Assembly: GCA_020637445.1 (NCBI GenBank)
Contig: JACJVZ010000001.1
Location: 1,674,001-1,738,000 of the forward strand
Direction of reading: 5' to 3'
From: Calditrichota bacterium
GTDB lineage: Bacteria; Electryoneota; RPQS01
Length of the DNA: 64,000 nucleotides
Positions 1 to 9,350 of this stretch are shown one piece after another. The translations under genes and the position numbers were made by a program. A model generated the notes under the pieces. It was not told the DNA's origin, did no database searches, and worked only from the letters and a program-made list of their open reading frames with translations. The stretch's first letter is position 1. Every line of letters begins with the position of its first letter.

Positions 1-1536
1 CTCAACCAAAGCAAGCTGATAGCCTTGAATACCTTTGCCGCTAATTGTCTTACCGCACAAATCGGAAATCAAAGACGTGTGGCGAAATTCCTCACGAGCC
101 GCAGGATCGCTCACATGTACCTCGACTGCAGGCAAATTTGCCGCCGCGAGAGCATCACGCACGGACACGGACGTATGTGTCAGCGCACCGGGATTTAGGA
201 TAAGTCCGTCAGCCCAACGCCTCGCCCATTGAATAAGCTCGGAGTATTCCCCTTCGTGATTGCTCTGTCTTACCAGCACGTCAAAACTTAGATCTTCTGC
301 CCACTCTTGACAGAGTGCAGTCAAGTCGTCATATGTGGTCGTTCCGTAAACCGAAGGCTCGCGAGTGCCAAGCAAATTCAAGTTCGGCCCGTTCAAAATC
401 GCGACACGTCTCCGTCTGGGAATCGCAACCACCTCTTCCCCGCTTCGAGTCACTTCCGCAAGCCACGCCGCACATTCTCTCACCGATTGATCGGGAACAT
501 CGTGGCTAATCACCGGTTTGCCGACGTCGCGCAATAGAATCCACCTCTGCTTACCTGACGCGGTTTTCTTGTCTGAGCGAACGGCCTCCAACAGGTCATC
601 TTCTGAGCAGACGATTTTCGGCAATGAAATACTTGAAAGCCACTTTTCCAGAGCTCGCGCGCGCTGCGGCGAGAGGAGGCCCGACAATTCCGACAACTTA
701 ACGGCTGCACGAAGACCGTAGAACACGGCTTCTCCGTGAGCCAGCGTGCCGTAGCCCGCGACCCGTTCGAGCGCGTGTCCGAACGTATGCCCAAGATTCA
801 AGAGCATGCGCTCACCGCTCTCGCGCTCGTCGCGCGAAACGATATCAATCTTGACTTCAGCACCGCGCGCGGCAAACTCTTCAAATCGGCGCGAATTCCA
901 CGACAGCGCGTCCGATCCCGCTTCTTCAATCTCACGCCAAAAATCTCCGCCAACGAGCAGCGCGCCTTTTATTATCTCCGCAGCACCTGACCGAATTTCA
1001 CGCGGCGCGAGAGTGTCAATATAGGCCAAATTCGCCAGCACGCACTTAGGTTGGTGGAATGCACCGATCATGTTCTTGCCGAGTTCGTGATTCACTCCCG
1101 TCTTGCCGCCGATTGCCGCATCCACCATACCTAACAACGTCGTGGGAACGGCCAGCCACTCGATTCCCCGCAAATAGATACTCGCCACGAAGCCTGCCAA
1201 ATCCGTCACAACTCCACCGCCAAGCGCAATAATCACGTCGTCGCGCGCGAATCGTTTTTGCGCCATCACGTCGAGTATTGACTTTGCACGATTCAGGTTC
1301 TTCTGCTCTTCACCCGGAGGAAGAACAAACTCAACACATGAATAGCCGTCGCGCAAGAGCAAATTTCGCAGCGACTCCAAGTGATGGAGTGCAACATTTT
1401 CGTCAGTGATCAGCATTACGCGCGGCCTGCGAGCGCCGAACACGCGGCTCAGCTCATTGGCAATCCACGTCGCGTCCGCACGTGCGAAGCGGACCGGCAC
1501 GACGCCAGTTTGCGTACGCAACTCAAACGAGTCCAT
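1..1536 (-). CDS. aroB-aroQ: 3-dehydroquinate synthase / type II 3-dehydroquinate dehydratase fusion (AroB-AroQ), 3' end cut by window edge
   Basis: The reading frame is open from the ATG at 1536 to base 1 (512 codons) and contains two complete-looking enzymes. Residues about 1-365 are AroB: NAD-binding GGGVVTDLAGF, PTTLLGMVDAAIGGKTGVN, AEIIKG, the metal-binding region LNLGHTFGHALE and HGEAV. From about residue 377 the same frame is AroQ (type II dehydroquinase): NGPNLNLLGTRE, catalytic Tyr in SVYG, VEVHVSD, REEFRH and GIQGYQLAL. Only some ten residues of AroQ should be missing to the left. The protein would turn DAHP into dehydroquinate and then dehydroshikimate (steps 2 and 3) in the cytosol. 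The ATG overlaps the end of aroK by 14 bases, so it is the last visible gene of the operon. The linker is short (about 10 residues) and basic (PRRRR). No stop or frameshift separates the halves. The fusion is read directly; activity is inferred from conserved motifs. Confidence 0.93.
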   Translation of the reverse strand, partial: MDSFELRTQTGVVPVRFARADATWIANELSRVFGARRPRVMLITDENVALHHLESLRNLLLRDGYSCVEFVLPPGEEQKNLNRAKSILDVMAQKRFARDDVIIALGGGVVTDLAGFVASIYLRGIEWLAVPTTLLGMVDAAIGGKTGVNHELGKNMIGAFHQPKCVLANLAYIDTLAPREIRSGAAEIIKGALLVGGDFWREIEEAGSDALSWNSRRFEEFAARGAEVKIDIVSRDERESGERMLLNLGHTFGHALERVAGYGTLAHGEAVFYGLRAAVKLSELSGLLSPQRARALEKWLSSISLPKIVCSEDDLLEAVRSDKKTASGKQRWILLRDVGKPVISHDVPDQSVRECAAWLAEVTRSGEEVVAIPRRRRVAILNGPNLNLLGTREPSVYGTTTYDDLTALCQEWAEDLSFDVLVRQSNHEGEYSELIQWARRWADGLILNPGALTHTSVSVRDALAAANLPAVEVHVSDPAAREEFRHTSLISDLCGKTISGKGIQGYQLALVE

Positions 1537-2044
1537 CGATCGCCTCGTGAATCGTCAGCACCGTTTGCATGGGATCTTCATCCGTCGTGGGAAAAGTCAG
1601 CGCGGCCAATTCGAACTGTTCGTGCCGCTGTTCGGCCAACGCGCGCAATCTGTCCACTCGTTCGAGGAGAGTGTCATCCGGGTCGAGCAGCGGACGGTCC
1701 GATTGATTGAGAGTCCTTGCGGCCAGCAAAGAAATCGGAGCTTGCAGCCAAATCAAAATTCCGCTCGCGAGGATGACATCGCGGTTGTCTTTGCGCTCCA
1801 ACGCTCCACCGCCCAAAGCAATTACGCTTTCGCCGCGGCTGGCAGCTTGGACGAGCGAGATATTTTCGAAGTCACGGAACTTAGGTTCACCGAGCGAGCG
1901 AAAAATCGCCGGAATATCCATCCCGGCGCGTTCGACGATCATTTTGTCCAAGTCAATAAAAGGTTGGCCGCGCAGCTTCGCCAGCATAGCTCCGATCGTA
2001 GACTTGCCGGAGCCGGGCAATCCGCACAGATAGACTATCGCCAT
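1523..2044 (-). CDS. aroK: Shikimate kinase
   Basis: A protein of 173 residues, the usual size for AroK, that phosphorylates shikimate with ATP (step 5). Walker A is GLPGSGKST near the N-terminus, followed by the shikimate-binding D-x-D region (FIDLDKMI), the FRSLGEPKFRDFE lid/substrate motif, the GGGAL loop at about residue 76, and the adenine-side SDRPLL motif. Its start overlaps the end of aroC by 10 bases and its end overlaps the aroB-aroQ start by 14 bases, so translational coupling is likely. Confidence 0.95.
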   Translation of the reverse strand: MAIVYLCGLPGSGKSTIGAMLAKLRGQPFIDLDKMIVERAGMDIPAIFRSLGEPKFRDFENISLVQAASRGESVIALGGGALERKDNRDVILASGILIWLQAPISLLAARTLNQSDRPLLDPDDTLLERVDRLRALAEQRHEQFELAALTFPTTDEDPMQTVLTIHEAIDGLV

Positions 2045-3198
2045 GGTGACTCCGGAGTGGCGTCAAAATGCGCGCGGATTTCACTCATCGAATCTCCGCC
2101 GAATTTCTCCATAAATGGATTCATGAGAGCGAGTATCGCCATCGCTTCGCCCACGACTCCCGCCGCGGGAACTGCGCACACGTCACTGCGTTCGCGCAAG
2201 GCTTCGACGGGTTCGCCCGTGGCGAGATTCACGGAGTCGAGCGGCTGCATCAGCGACGAAAGCGGTTTCATCGCAACACGCATGACGATGCGCTCACCGT
2301 TGCTCATCCCGCCTTCCGTTCCGCCGGCATTATTGGTTTTGCGTGTGACGTACTTATCCTGCGGATAGAGCTGATCGTGTACTTGACTTCCGAAAACGTT
2401 CGCGACTTCGAATCCCATACCGAACTCGACAGCCTTCATCGCATGAATGGAGATCATGGCTTGCGCAAGAATGCCGTCAAGGCGTCTGTCCCCTTGCGCA
2501 AAACTTCCCAGTCCAACGGGCAAACCGTCCACAATGACTTCAAACACTCCGCCGAGAGTGTCTTTTTTGATCACGGCGTCGTCGATCAGATCGACCATTT
2601 TCTTGTCGGCGACTTGATCTCCGCAACGCACCGAACTGGCTTCAACCTGCGCGAAATACTCTTCGAGCGAAACGTCCGTACGCATCGGCGCGGCATCGAC
2701 GCCGCCGATTTTTACGACGTGACTGAACACGCGAATACCGAACTCGGACAGGAATTTTCTGCAAATTGCGGCAAGCGCCACTCGCATCGCGGTCTCGCGT
2801 GCCGAAGAACGTTCGATAACGTTGCGAATGTCGTCGTGGTGATATTTTATCGAGCCTGCGAAATCCGCATGTCCGGGACGAGGATTCGTGAGCTTGTCGA
2901 TGCGATTTCCTTCGCCCGGATCTTCAATCGACATCTTCTCTTTCCAGTTCTCCCAATCGCGGTTTTCGATAAAGAGCGCGATAGGCGCCCCGAGAGTTTT
3001 GCCATAACGCACACCGCCGAGGATTTTCGCGTGATCATGTTCGATCTTCATGCGGCTTCCGCGGCCATAGCCCTTTTGGCGGCGCAGCAGATCAATTTTT
3101 ATTTCTGCTTCGGTGATCGCAAGTCCAGCGGGCATCCCGTCAAGAATACCCGTCAAACCGGGGCCGTGAGTTTCTCCGGCTGTCAAAAATCTTATCAT
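2035..3198 (-). CDS. aroC: Chorismate synthase
   Basis: A full-length chorismate synthase (387 residues) that converts EPSP to chorismate with reduced FMN (step 7). The N-terminus shows TAGETHGPGLTGILDGMPAG, then RRQKGYGRGSRM and the FMN/substrate-binding RPGHADFAG and RSSARETA regions; the family C-terminal region with NAGGTEGGMSNGE is present. A purine-rich GGAG lies just upstream of the ATG. Its ATGA overlaps the aroE stop (4 bases), a typical coupled junction. Confidence 0.96.
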   Translation of the reverse strand: MIRFLTAGETHGPGLTGILDGMPAGLAITEAEIKIDLLRRQKGYGRGSRMKIEHDHAKILGGVRYGKTLGAPIALFIENRDWENWKEKMSIEDPGEGNRIDKLTNPRPGHADFAGSIKYHHDDIRNVIERSSARETAMRVALAAICRKFLSEFGIRVFSHVVKIGGVDAAPMRTDVSLEEYFAQVEASSVRCGDQVADKKMVDLIDDAVIKKDTLGGVFEVIVDGLPVGLGSFAQGDRRLDGILAQAMISIHAMKAVEFGMGFEVANVFGSQVHDQLYPQDKYVTRKTNNAGGTEGGMSNGERIVMRVAMKPLSSLMQPLDSVNLATGEPVEALRERSDVCAVPAAGVVGEAMAILALMNPFMEKFGGDSMSEIRAHFDATPESPWR

Positions 3199-4034
3199 GA
3201 ATTGCGCAACTCCGGCAAAAGTTCTCTGACCGCGAGTTCCAGCGGAAAAGGCTTGCCTGTCCAGATCTGATAACTCTCGGCCGCTTGTGCAAGCAGCATC
3301 ACCAATCCGTTTTCCGGTATTGCACCGAACGACGTTGCAGTTTCCAAGAACAACGTCCGGCGCGGAGAATAAATCAAATCGAATACAAGCGCACCGGGCT
3401 TGAAAGCGAAAGGTGGATCGAGCGGAAAACCAGGATTCGACAGATGACCAACCGGCGTGGCTTGCACGATTATGTCGAACTCATGCAGCCTTTTGCGGGC
3501 CTTGGCATGCGTGATCAGAGTCGGCGCGAAAGGTGCAGAAAGCACATGTGTGATCCGCTCAAGCGCGTCGGCAGGTCGGCGGGACGCCACCGCGATTTCA
3601 TTCGGGGTCAGCAACTGACTGATGGCGACAAGGGCTGCACGCGCGGCACCTCCCGTGCCGATAACAAGCACTTTCTCCGCATGCGAAACGAGTTCAAGTC
3701 GTTGCTCGAGAGCGAATCTGAATCCCGCGACGTCGGTGTTGTAACCGATCAGCGTACCCTGTTTACGCACGAGCGTATTGACAGCGCGGGCCCTTTGCGC
3801 AGTTTCCGAAAGTTCATCGCACAGAGTGTATGCGAGGTCTTTGTGCGGCGCCGTTACATTTAGCCCGTCCCAATCCACGCGCGCGCGCAACAAGAATGAA
3901 CGCGCGAGTCTGCGCGGAAAATCGAACAGCGTATAGCTGCCCGACGATTCCGTGTGCTGAAATGCCCACGAAAACATCACGGGTGACAAACTGGTTGCAA
4001 TATGTTCGCCAATCAGGCCGAAACGGTAAGCCAT
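3195..4034 (-). CDS. aroE: Shikimate dehydrogenase (NADP-dependent)
   Basis: A protein of 279 residues that reduces 3-dehydroshikimate to shikimate (step 4). Visible motifs in order: substrate-binding SLSPVM near residue 15, GLNVTAPHK with the catalytic Lys, AVNTLV, GYNTDVAGF with the catalytic Asp, the nucleotide-binding GTGGAARA and the C-terminal NGLVMLLAQAAESYQIWTG. The ATG abuts the aroA stop codon with no spacer, and the gene end overlaps aroC, so it is an internal gene of the operon. Confidence 0.95.
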   Translation of the reverse strand: MAYRFGLIGEHIATSLSPVMFSWAFQHTESSGSYTLFDFPRRLARSFLLRARVDWDGLNVTAPHKDLAYTLCDELSETAQRARAVNTLVRKQGTLIGYNTDVAGFRFALEQRLELVSHAEKVLVIGTGGAARAALVAISQLLTPNEIAVASRRPADALERITHVLSAPFAPTLITHAKARKRLHEFDIIVQATPVGHLSNPGFPLDPPFAFKPGALVFDLIYSPRRTLFLETATSFGAIPENGLVMLLAQAAESYQIWTGKPFPLELAVRELLPELRNS

Positions 4035-5327
4035 CTACTCCGAAAGTGTAACTGAATTCTCTGCCATTTTTTTCAAATCCGCAAAAAAGCCGGGATACGA
4101 CACCGCCGCGCACTCGGCCTGTTCAATCGTCGTGACGCCTTCCGCAACAAGTCCGGCCAAAGCAAACGCCATCGCGATGCGGTGATCATGGTTTGGCGAA
4201 ATCTTCACGCCTTTTCGTTTCTTGCCGCCGGTGACGTGGAGGTTTTGTCCGGTAACGGAGACGTCAGCGCCCATTTCTGCAAGTCCTTCCACAATCGCCT
4301 GCAAACGGTCGCTTTCTTTGAGGCGCAATTCGCCGACGTTCTCGAAAATCGACTCGCCGTCAATTGTGGCCGCAAGCACCGCGAGCGCGGGGATTTCGTC
4401 AATGAGCCCCGGCACATCTTGAGTCGTGATTCGCAGCGGCCGCAACACTCCATATTTGAAGTGGAGCGAACCCGCCGGTTCACCGGCCGTGGTGCGCTCG
4501 ACACGTTCAACAATGTCCGCACCAGAGTTTTTCAGACTTCGAATCCAGCTTGTGCGAGTCGGGTTCAAGACGACATTCTTCAACTCAATGTCCGAGCCCG
4601 TCACGAGCGAAGCCGCCACGGCCCAAAACGCGGCGCTTGAAATGTCGCCCGGAATCGTGCCGCGCAATACCAGAGTCGCGTCAGGAACGTTCGATTTGTC
4701 TACGCTCCACCAGCCGTCGGCGTCTTGCGCAAGTCCCAGTAATCTTTCAGTATGATCGCGCGAGGGAAACGGTTCGCGCACACGCGTCGCTCCATTCGCT
4801 GAAAGTCCAGCTAACAAAAGCGCGCTTTTGACTTGCGCGCTTGAAAGGGTTAAGTTGTGATCCGTGCCTACAAGTGGTCGACCTATCAATCGCGCGGGTA
4901 AAACGCCTCCCGGACTGAGCTCAATTTGCGCGCCCATCGTACGCAACGGCTGCGCGACACGCTCCATGGGACGATTGGAAAGTGACTCGTCGCCTTCTAA
5001 CGTCCATTCACCGTCGCGCCCGGCCAGTACTCCCATCAGCAGTCTCGCTGTGGTGCCCGAATTTCTGCAATCGAGTGTTGCCTTGCGAACGGTTTCGCGG
5101 TGCTTGATCGTAACGAAGACTTCGCCGCGTTCGACACGTTTTCCAAGCGATACGAGACAGCGCAGCGCGGTTTCGCAGTCTTCTCCCGCCCCAAAGTTTG
5201 TTAACCGAATTGTGTCGGGCGTGTACAAGGAGAGCAGCGCACGTCGAATCGACACGGATTTGTCGCCGGACAGCGTCAACTGTGCGAACAGCGGAGACGC
5301 GGCGGCGGTGATACGCGCGACGCTCAC
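4035..5327 (-). CDS. aroA: 3-phosphoshikimate 1-carboxyvinyltransferase (EPSP synthase)
   Basis: Adds the enolpyruvyl group of PEP to shikimate-3-phosphate (step 6). The N-terminal LSGDKSVSIRRALL corresponds to the substrate-binding GSKSxSNRxL loop; CRNSGTTARLL corresponds to the PEP-loop NSGTTxRLL; GDESLSNRPMERV, IDEIPALAVLA and LRLKESDRL are the other conserved blocks. I chose the GTG at 5327 because it follows the aroF stop by one base and gives the normal N-terminus (430 residues). A longer open frame reaches 5387, but its extra residues overlap aroF and do not look conserved. Confidence 0.94.
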   Translation of the reverse strand: MSVARITAAASPLFAQLTLSGDKSVSIRRALLSLYTPDTIRLTNFGAGEDCETALRCLVSLGKRVERGEVFVTIKHRETVRKATLDCRNSGTTARLLMGVLAGRDGEWTLEGDESLSNRPMERVAQPLRTMGAQIELSPGGVLPARLIGRPLVGTDHNLTLSSAQVKSALLLAGLSANGATRVREPFPSRDHTERLLGLAQDADGWWSVDKSNVPDATLVLRGTIPGDISSAAFWAVAASLVTGSDIELKNVVLNPTRTSWIRSLKNSGADIVERVERTTAGEPAGSLHFKYGVLRPLRITTQDVPGLIDEIPALAVLAATIDGESIFENVGELRLKESDRLQAIVEGLAEMGADVSVTGQNLHVTGGKKRKGVKISPNHDHRIAMAFALAGLVAEGVTTIEQAECAAVSYPGFFADLKKMAENSVTLSE

Positions 5328-5328
5328 C

Positions 5329-6258
5329 CTACTTTCCGCGGCGGGACAATGTCCGTCCCACGATCGGAGCAAGCCTTGCAAGATCACCGACTAACTCAGA
5401 GAATTCTTCGGGATCAAGCGACTGGTAGCCGTCGGAAAGCGCATGCTCGGGTTCCGGGTGCATTTCGATCAAAACACCGTCCGCACCAGCGGCAATGGAC
5501 GCGCGCGCCATCGGCGCAACCAATTCCGCGCGACCCGTACCGTGCGAGGGATCCGTAATCACCGGCAAATGTGTCAATTGCTTGAGTGCGGGAACGATAT
5601 TCAAGTCGAGCGTGTTGCGCGTAAAATCCGAAAAAGTTCGTATGCCGCGCTCGCACAAGACGACTTGAGAATTACCCGCAGCCAGAACATATTCTGCGGC
5701 GTGCAGAAACTCATCCAGCGTCGCCGCCATCCCGCGCTTCAGAAGTATCGGTTTGCCCGTCGCAGCAGCCTGTTTAAGCAAAACGTAATTGTGCATATTT
5801 CGCGTGCCGATTTGCAGCATATCTGCATGAGCTGCGGCCAACAGCACGCTCTCTTCATCGACGACTTCCGTCACAATCGGCAATCCCGAGACCCTGCGCG
5901 CCTCACTCAACAGTTTCAAGCCCGCTTCTCCCAATCCCGAGAAAGCATATGGCGACGTGCGCAGTTTGAATGCGCCGCCTCGCAGCAAATGCGCTCCGCT
6001 GGCGGCGGCCTTTTCAGCGGCAGTCATCAACTGTTGTGCGGATTCGACTGCACAAGGGCCGGCAATCAGGGCCAGCTCTTGGCCACCTATCGCAACGCCG
6101 CGCACCGCGACAATCGTGTCGTCAGGATGTACGCGCCGCAACACGCGGTGGTAGGCCATTGAACCACTGACTTCGGGATGCGCATATTGCCCGGCGGACA
6201 GGGAGGTTTGCCGTTCAGTACGGCTATCGGCAAGCGGATTCTTGGGATCTCGAGACAT
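5329..6258 (-). CDS. aroF: 3-deoxy-7-phosphoheptulonate synthase (DAHP synthase, type I-beta)
   Basis: First enzyme of the shikimate pathway (PEP + erythrose-4-phosphate to DAHP) and first gene of the operon. AGPCAVES, GGAFKLRTSPYAFSGLG, IVTEVVD, QIGTRNMHN, KPILLKRGM, CERGIRTF and the metal-binding DPSHGTG are all present, the pattern of the KDO8P-synthase-like I-beta class. About 70 residues precede the barrel and may be a shortened ferredoxin-like regulatory domain (HRVLRRVHPDDTIVAVRGV). The ATG at 6258 gives 309 residues; an in-frame TTG at 6318 would add 20, with no ribosome-binding site for it. It supplies the operon that ends in aroB-aroQ, and its E4P substrate could come from the tkt/tal operon nearby. 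Confidence 0.93.
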   Translation of the reverse strand: MSRDPKNPLADSRTERQTSLSAGQYAHPEVSGSMAYHRVLRRVHPDDTIVAVRGVAIGGQELALIAGPCAVESAQQLMTAAEKAAASGAHLLRGGAFKLRTSPYAFSGLGEAGLKLLSEARRVSGLPIVTEVVDEESVLLAAAHADMLQIGTRNMHNYVLLKQAAATGKPILLKRGMAATLDEFLHAAEYVLAAGNSQVVLCERGIRTFSDFTRNTLDLNIVPALKQLTHLPVITDPSHGTGRAELVAPMARASIAAGADGVLIEMHPEPEHALSDGYQSLDPEEFSELVGDLARLAPIVGRTLSRRGK

Positions 6259-6318
6259 AGCTTCTGCAGTTCTTCGTAAATTGCTGCTAATAATACAAAA
6301 AATCGCCTTCTTATTCAA

Positions 6319-6488
6319 GGAAAACGACAGTGGGTCGCGAAAACTTGGACAATTGCTGAATTTATAAAATATTAGTAATTATAACGTTATGTTTTATCTT
6401 ATGGGAACTGGGGAACTTTTTTCACTCGAAATCGTCAATGGGGTAAGTCCCCCGCGCCATCCCTCCCCACAACCCCACCTCTACTCAA
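6319..6488. promoter_or_regulatory. Divergent intergenic region between aro operon and NHLRC2-like gene
   Basis: A 170-base spacer with a very AT-rich centre (about 6355-6420). On the minus strand TATAAT-like tracts are present upstream of aroF, but no convincing -35 partner was seen. It must hold the promoters of both divergent units. No hairpin attenuator or leader peptide rich in Trp, Phe or Tyr was recognised. Confidence 0.4.
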
Positions 6489-8546
6489 ATGACCTTTAAG
6501 CATCAGTGGCTGCTGATTAGCTTGGCTTTGCTCATAGCTTTTGCCGTATTCAGCTCATGTTCCGGGCCTGCTCCCTCAGCGCGCCTTCCCTTCCCATTCA
6601 AGACTGCGGCAGAAGCCGTGGCAGACGAAACCTCATCGGAGTCAAACTCAATGTCTCATCCGCAACTTCCGACGTCCCGCGTGCGCGCGCCGGAGTTTCC
6701 GCGCGATTTTGCGTGGGTGAACACGGACCGTCCGCTCTACATCCAAGATCAACTCAATGGCCGAGTCGTGGTGTTGGACTTTTGGACCTATTGCTGCATC
6801 AACTGTATGCACATACTTCCCGATCTCGAATATATCGAAAAGAAATATGCAGGCCAGCCTGTGGTCGTGATCGGCGTGCATTCGGCGAAATTCGACAATG
6901 AAAGCGACAAGGAAAACATCTTGACCGCTTGTCAACGCTACGATATTGCACATCCTGTGATCGTGGACGAGAATCACCGCATTTGGTCAGAGTACGGCGT
7001 GCGCGCGTGGCCGACCCTTGCTGTCGTCGACGCCGAAGGGAGAGTGGTCGGTCAACTCTCCGGCGAAGGCAACCGCGAAGTTCTCGACGGCGTCGTTCAA
7101 GCCTTGCTTGACGAGGGTCGCGAAAAAGGCGTGCTCGCCGCTGGTCCACCCGAATTCAAACAAGACGCGCGCGTTCCGGCGGCTTCGGGACTTGCTTTTC
7201 CCGGAAAAGTTGAAGCAGAGAAGGACCGCGTGTTTATATCTGACTCGAATCATGACCGCATTGTGATCGCGGACAGCAGTGGGAATGTGCTTGCAATAGC
7301 CGGTTCAGGCAAGAAAGGCAACAAAGACGGGTCGTTCGCAGAAGCGGAATTTGACAATCCGCAAGGTGTGGCCTACGACGAACAGAAAAATGTTCTCTAT
7401 GTCGCGGACACGGATAATAATACGATTCGAAAATTGGATATCGCCGCACAGACCGTCACGACGATAAGCGGCACGGGTGAACAAGTCTACGATCGGCTCG
7501 GCGGTGGAATAGGAACGGCTCAAGGCTTGAACAGTCCGTGGGATCTTGTCCTGCATGGCAACACCCTTTATATAGCGATGGCGGGACCGCATCAATTGTG
7601 GGCTCTCGATTTGCCGACGGGAGTTGCGCGCGCGTGGGTCGGATCGGGCCGCGAAGACATCTACGACGGTACGGGAACCCGCTCGGCTGCTCTGGCCCAG
7701 CCGTCGGGATTGTGGCTCGACGGCGACTGGCTGTACTTTGCGGACAGTGAAGTAAGCGCCGTGCGCCGCGCCAACATCAATACAGCGGACGTCGAGACTC
7801 TGGTCGGCAGCGGACTCTTCGATTTCGGAGACAAAGTGGGCTCATTCAAGAATACGCTCTTGCAGCATCCGCTGGGAGTCGCCGTTTACAAGGGCGACGT
7901 CTTGGTTGCGGATACGTACAATCATCGCATAAAGAAGTTGAATCAAACATCCAAGGAATCAAGTTTCCTGATTGGTTCAGGCTCTCCCGACCTTGCGACG
8001 GAAACGCCCGACAAACTTTCGCTCTACGAGCCCGGTGGAATTTCTGTCAACGGCGATTGGCTCTACATCGCTGACACGAACCACGACCGCATCATCCGCG
8101 TATCATTGAAAGACAATTCGTGGAGCGAATTCAAACTAAAAGGATTGCGGACGATGGAATCCACGACGATGGACCACGACGCAACGGCGGACGCAGCGAT
8201 TGAATTCCAGACAGGAAACGACCTCGTATTAAGTTTAGGCGCGCAGCTTCCTTCGGGAGTTCACCTGAACAAGGAAGCACCACTTGCCTACAGCGTGAAT
8301 CTCGGCAACGGCTCTCCGATCGAAGGATTGGCTTCCAAGCATGAGCTGCCCGTGAAAGTGACGATACCGGCTGCAAGTCTAAAACCCGGCGACGCCGACG
8401 CGACGTTGTTCTTTGCCTATTGCACGGACAAGGACGCGGGGCTGTGCGTACCCGTTTCCGTAGGTTACAAAATTCACTTGACGGAAGATGCAAACGCAAA
8501 CGGCATGGCGGAAGTGTCGGCAACCATAAAGTCTCTCCCGCAATAA
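6489..8546 (+). CDS. NHLRC2-like protein: exported thioredoxin-like domain plus NHL beta-propeller
   Basis: A 685-residue exported protein. Residues 1-24 form a hydrophobic signal ending FSSC, so a lipoprotein anchor at Cys24 is plausible although Phe at -3 is not ideal. Residues about 60-215 are a thioredoxin/TlpA-like fold with FWTYCCINCMH near residue 101, the characteristic CCINC signature of the NHLRC2 family. Residues about 235-560 hold NHL beta-propeller blades (FISDSNHDRIVIAD, YVADTDNNTIRKL, VADTYNHRIKKL, YIADTNHDRIIRV). A C-terminal beta-sandwich of about 120 residues follows. It may be a periplasmic thiol-disulfide protein; the substrate is unknown. A terminator hairpin follows at 8569. 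Confidence 0.85.
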   Translation: MTFKHQWLLISLALLIAFAVFSSCSGPAPSARLPFPFKTAAEAVADETSSESNSMSHPQLPTSRVRAPEFPRDFAWVNTDRPLYIQDQLNGRVVVLDFWTYCCINCMHILPDLEYIEKKYAGQPVVVIGVHSAKFDNESDKENILTACQRYDIAHPVIVDENHRIWSEYGVRAWPTLAVVDAEGRVVGQLSGEGNREVLDGVVQALLDEGREKGVLAAGPPEFKQDARVPAASGLAFPGKVEAEKDRVFISDSNHDRIVIADSSGNVLAIAGSGKKGNKDGSFAEAEFDNPQGVAYDEQKNVLYVADTDNNTIRKLDIAAQTVTTISGTGEQVYDRLGGGIGTAQGLNSPWDLVLHGNTLYIAMAGPHQLWALDLPTGVARAWVGSGREDIYDGTGTRSAALAQPSGLWLDGDWLYFADSEVSAVRRANINTADVETLVGSGLFDFGDKVGSFKNTLLQHPLGVAVYKGDVLVADTYNHRIKKLNQTSKESSFLIGSGSPDLATETPDKLSLYEPGGISVNGDWLYIADTNHDRIIRVSLKDNSWSEFKLKGLRTMESTTMDHDATADAAIEFQTGNDLVLSLGAQLPSGVHLNKEAPLAYSVNLGNGSPIEGLASKHELPVKVTIPAASLKPGDADATLFFAYCTDKDAGLCVPVSVGYKIHLTEDANANGMAEVSATIKSLPQ

Positions 8547-8568
8547 ACACAAAACCGACTCATAGCAA

Positions 8569-8605
8569 AGCGGGCGGCCCAATGGTCGCCCGCTTCTCAT
8601 TTCTT
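8569..8605. terminator. Bidirectional intrinsic terminator
   Basis: Perfect 8-bp stem AGCGGGCG (8569-8576) / CGCCCGCT (8587-8594) followed by a T-rich tract on plus. It lies between the converging NHLRC2-like gene and deoC. Confidence 0.75.
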
Positions 8606-8616
8606 TAGCGATGAAT

Positions 8617-9282
8617 TTACGCAATCTCGTTCAAAATTGCCGCGCCGCTTGACGTGCCAATACGTTCCGCTCCGGCTTGAATCATTTTTTCGAAATCAGC
8701 GAGCGTTCTAATTCCGCCGGACGCCTTCACTTTCAATCCGTGTGCCGCGACTTCCTTGTGCATCAGGGCCACCGCTTCCAGCGTTGCGCCGCCCGGCCCG
8801 AAACCCGTCGACGTTTTCACCCACTGCGCTTTGGCCTTCACGCACAATTCGCAGGCCTTGACGATCTGACTTTCAGAAAGCATCGCCGTTTCGAATATCA
8901 CTTTCAACGACGCACCTGTTCTGCGGCAAGCATCCGCAACCGCCCGAATGTCATGTTCGACCGCGGCGAAATCTCCGCTGAGCATACCTCCGATCCACAA
9001 CACCATATCAATCTCGGTGGCGCCGTCATGGATTGCTTGCAACGCTTCCGCGACTTTTGACTCCGTGCTCGTCGCGCCAAGCGGAAATCCGACGACCGTA
9101 CATACGGAAACCTCACTGCCGGCCAGCTTCTTTGCGCACTGTGGGACAAAACGCGCGTTGACGCAAACAGTTTTGAAATTGAGCTTCAGTGCTTCGTCAC
9201 ACAGCTTGTCGATCTGCGCTGCGGTTGCCTCAGCCTTAAGTATAGTGTGGTCAATCAGCGCCGCAGCTTCGGACTTCGTCAT
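8617..9282 (-). CDS. deoC: Deoxyribose-phosphate aldolase
   Basis: A protein of 221 residues, standard for DeoC, that reversibly cleaves 2-deoxyribose-5-phosphate to acetaldehyde and glyceraldehyde-3-phosphate. DHTILK near the N-terminus, VVGFPLG, EIDMV with the catalytic Asp, LKVIFET, WVKTSTGF with the Schiff-base Lys, and VKASGGIR with the second catalytic Lys are all intact. A GGAG ribosome-binding site is well spaced from the ATG. It stands as a single gene, downstream of (but about 115 bases from) the response-regulator gene on the same strand, with a terminator in between. Confidence 0.96.
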   Translation of the reverse strand: MTKSEAAALIDHTILKAEATAAQIDKLCDEALKLNFKTVCVNARFVPQCAKKLAGSEVSVCTVVGFPLGATSTESKVAEALQAIHDGATEIDMVLWIGGMLSGDFAAVEHDIRAVADACRRTGASLKVIFETAMLSESQIVKACELCVKAKAQWVKTSTGFGPGGATLEAVALMHKEVAAHGLKVKASGGIRTLADFEKMIQAGAERIGTSSGAAILNEIA

Positions 9283-9350
9283 GGCATCTCCAATTCATGT
9301 TTACGCAAATATACGAGTTGGCATTCAAATTCGCAAGAGTAAAAACAAAA

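Noticed and set aside
1406..3270. Plus-strand open frames of 320 and 400 codons opposite aroK and aroC
   Set aside because: They lie entirely over conserved minus-strand enzymes and show no family motifs.
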